A model generated the notes under the pieces. That model made no database searches and had not been told where the DNA came from. It saw only the letters and a program-made list of their open reading frames with translations. 43,793 nucleotides of DNA. Origin: Deltaproteobacteria bacterium (GTDB taxonomy: Bacteria > Desulfobacterota > Syntrophia > Syntrophales > JACQWR01). The position numbers and the translations under genes were made by a program. The first letter of the stretch is position 1. Every line of letters starts with the position of its first letter. Below, one piece after another: positions 43,295 to 43,793 of this stretch. The stretch spans positions 1 to 43,793 of the forward strand of contig JAPLJV010000024.1 in NCBI GenBank assembly GCA_026388415.1. Direction: 5' to 3'.

Positions 43295-43793
43295 CTCTTA
43301 ATGACAAGTCCACCTAACACTTTGTGGCATCAATGCCAGACAAGGTCAATATTTTCCTTGATTTTATCTGAGAATTACGGGTAGTAACTCGCAATATTAT
43401 GGGGGCTGATTATTTTGATGAACGGGGGCAAAATATTTTCCTGAACTGTAGCATCTGGTTATTTTACCGAGCATCCAACATTTTAAACCATAATCAATAT
43501 CTGATGGTGCCTTACCGCCAGTTGCTTCATAAATAAATGTTAACGAAAGATATAGGAAAAGGGTTGGTAGTACCGAACTCTGCCTGTGACAACTCAGCAG
43601 GCATCCGATAAGGCTCATTAACATCTACATGATTATATCGCGCCAACCAATATCGCATATTTCGGTTTTCCTACCTTGAGGGTTGTCCAAAGTATTCCTG
43701 ATACGTTCTCTTGATCCTTCCATTTTGTCCTATAGCTTCAGCCGATTCCCTTGACATGCAGTAACATCACCCTTATATTTCTTAAGTAAAGCG
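43295..43793. other. Terminal intergenic stretch with repeat copy D
   Basis: 499 bp without a supported gene; short frames lack ribosome sites. Contains dispersed-element copy D (43358-43459). Confidence 0.4.
43358..43459 (+). repeat. Dispersed ~100-bp element, copy D
   Basis: GATTTTATCTGAGAATTACGGG, then GGGGGCTGATTATTTTGATG, then TTTTCCTGAACTGTAGCATC. It shares the first and last blocks with copy B and the middle with copy C. Confidence 0.5.

Overview
The window looks like a chromosomal replication-origin region of a Desulfobacterota (deltaproteobacterial) bacterium, probably Syntrophia-like. This is inferred from the gene order parA-parB-dnaA-dnaN-gyrB-gyrA (no recF), the sigma54 enhancer-binding regulator with GAF sensors, the PAS/GAF-LuxR and PilZ regulators, and the GGGGACA-type REP palindromes. 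No 16S rRNA or other marker settles the species.

Layout. 1-942: 3' part of an outer-membrane beta-barrel gene. 943-1557: a convergent intergenic stretch that I read as a sigma54-controlled small RNA locus: three GTGC-N7-GCAC palindromes, a minus-strand -24/-12 promoter, and a ~180-nt transcript with three hairpins ending in an intrinsic terminator. 1558-8954 (minus): one tightly packed block of a 70-aa protein, HD phosphohydrolase, GerMN lipoprotein-like protein, EF-G, a K+ channel with RCK domain, a cyclic-nucleotide-binding protein and the sigma54 activator. 9293-14812: a small conserved ORF, an M15 peptidase, a DUF1460 amidase-like protein, a DUF4922 HIT-like protein, a glycosyltransferase and a RhuM-Fic protein. 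14894-18393: a mosaic of transposon debris, REP/REPIN palindromes, a methylase remnant, an AT-rich island (CsgG-like protein and a frameshifted ParB-like gene) and an intact REP-associated transposase. 18473-19136: a VapBC-type toxin-antitoxin pair.

19312-28836 holds parAB, dnaA, a DnaA-box cluster (oriC), dnaN, gyrB and gyrA. After it come an exported metallo-beta-lactamase-fold protein, a candidate ~105-nt RNA, and a regulatory cluster (PAS-PAS-GAF-PAS-LuxR; PilZ-like; REC-LuxR-PilZ; PilZ-like) with a duplicated 36-codon copy of the first gene's start. 35.7-38.4 kb holds an alpha/beta hydrolase with a cysteine nucleophile, a TfoX-N protein, a two-TM protein and a TPM-domain protein. 38.5-38.9 kb is a broken CcbP-like gene. 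39.5-43.3 kb holds an unrecognised protein, a 38-aa single-TM protein, a Tat-exported metallo-beta-lactamase protein and a membrane protein with internal repeats, probably one operon.

The strongest candidate for an undescribed system is at the left: the channel, the cyclic-nucleotide sensor and the sigma54 activator are co-transcribed, and directly after the activator lie its likely enhancer sites and a sigma54 promoter for a small RNA whose main loop is an anti-Shine-Dalgarno sequence. The arrangement resembles Vibrio luxO-qrr1, but with different sensors. All functional claims are read from sequence only; no searches were run.
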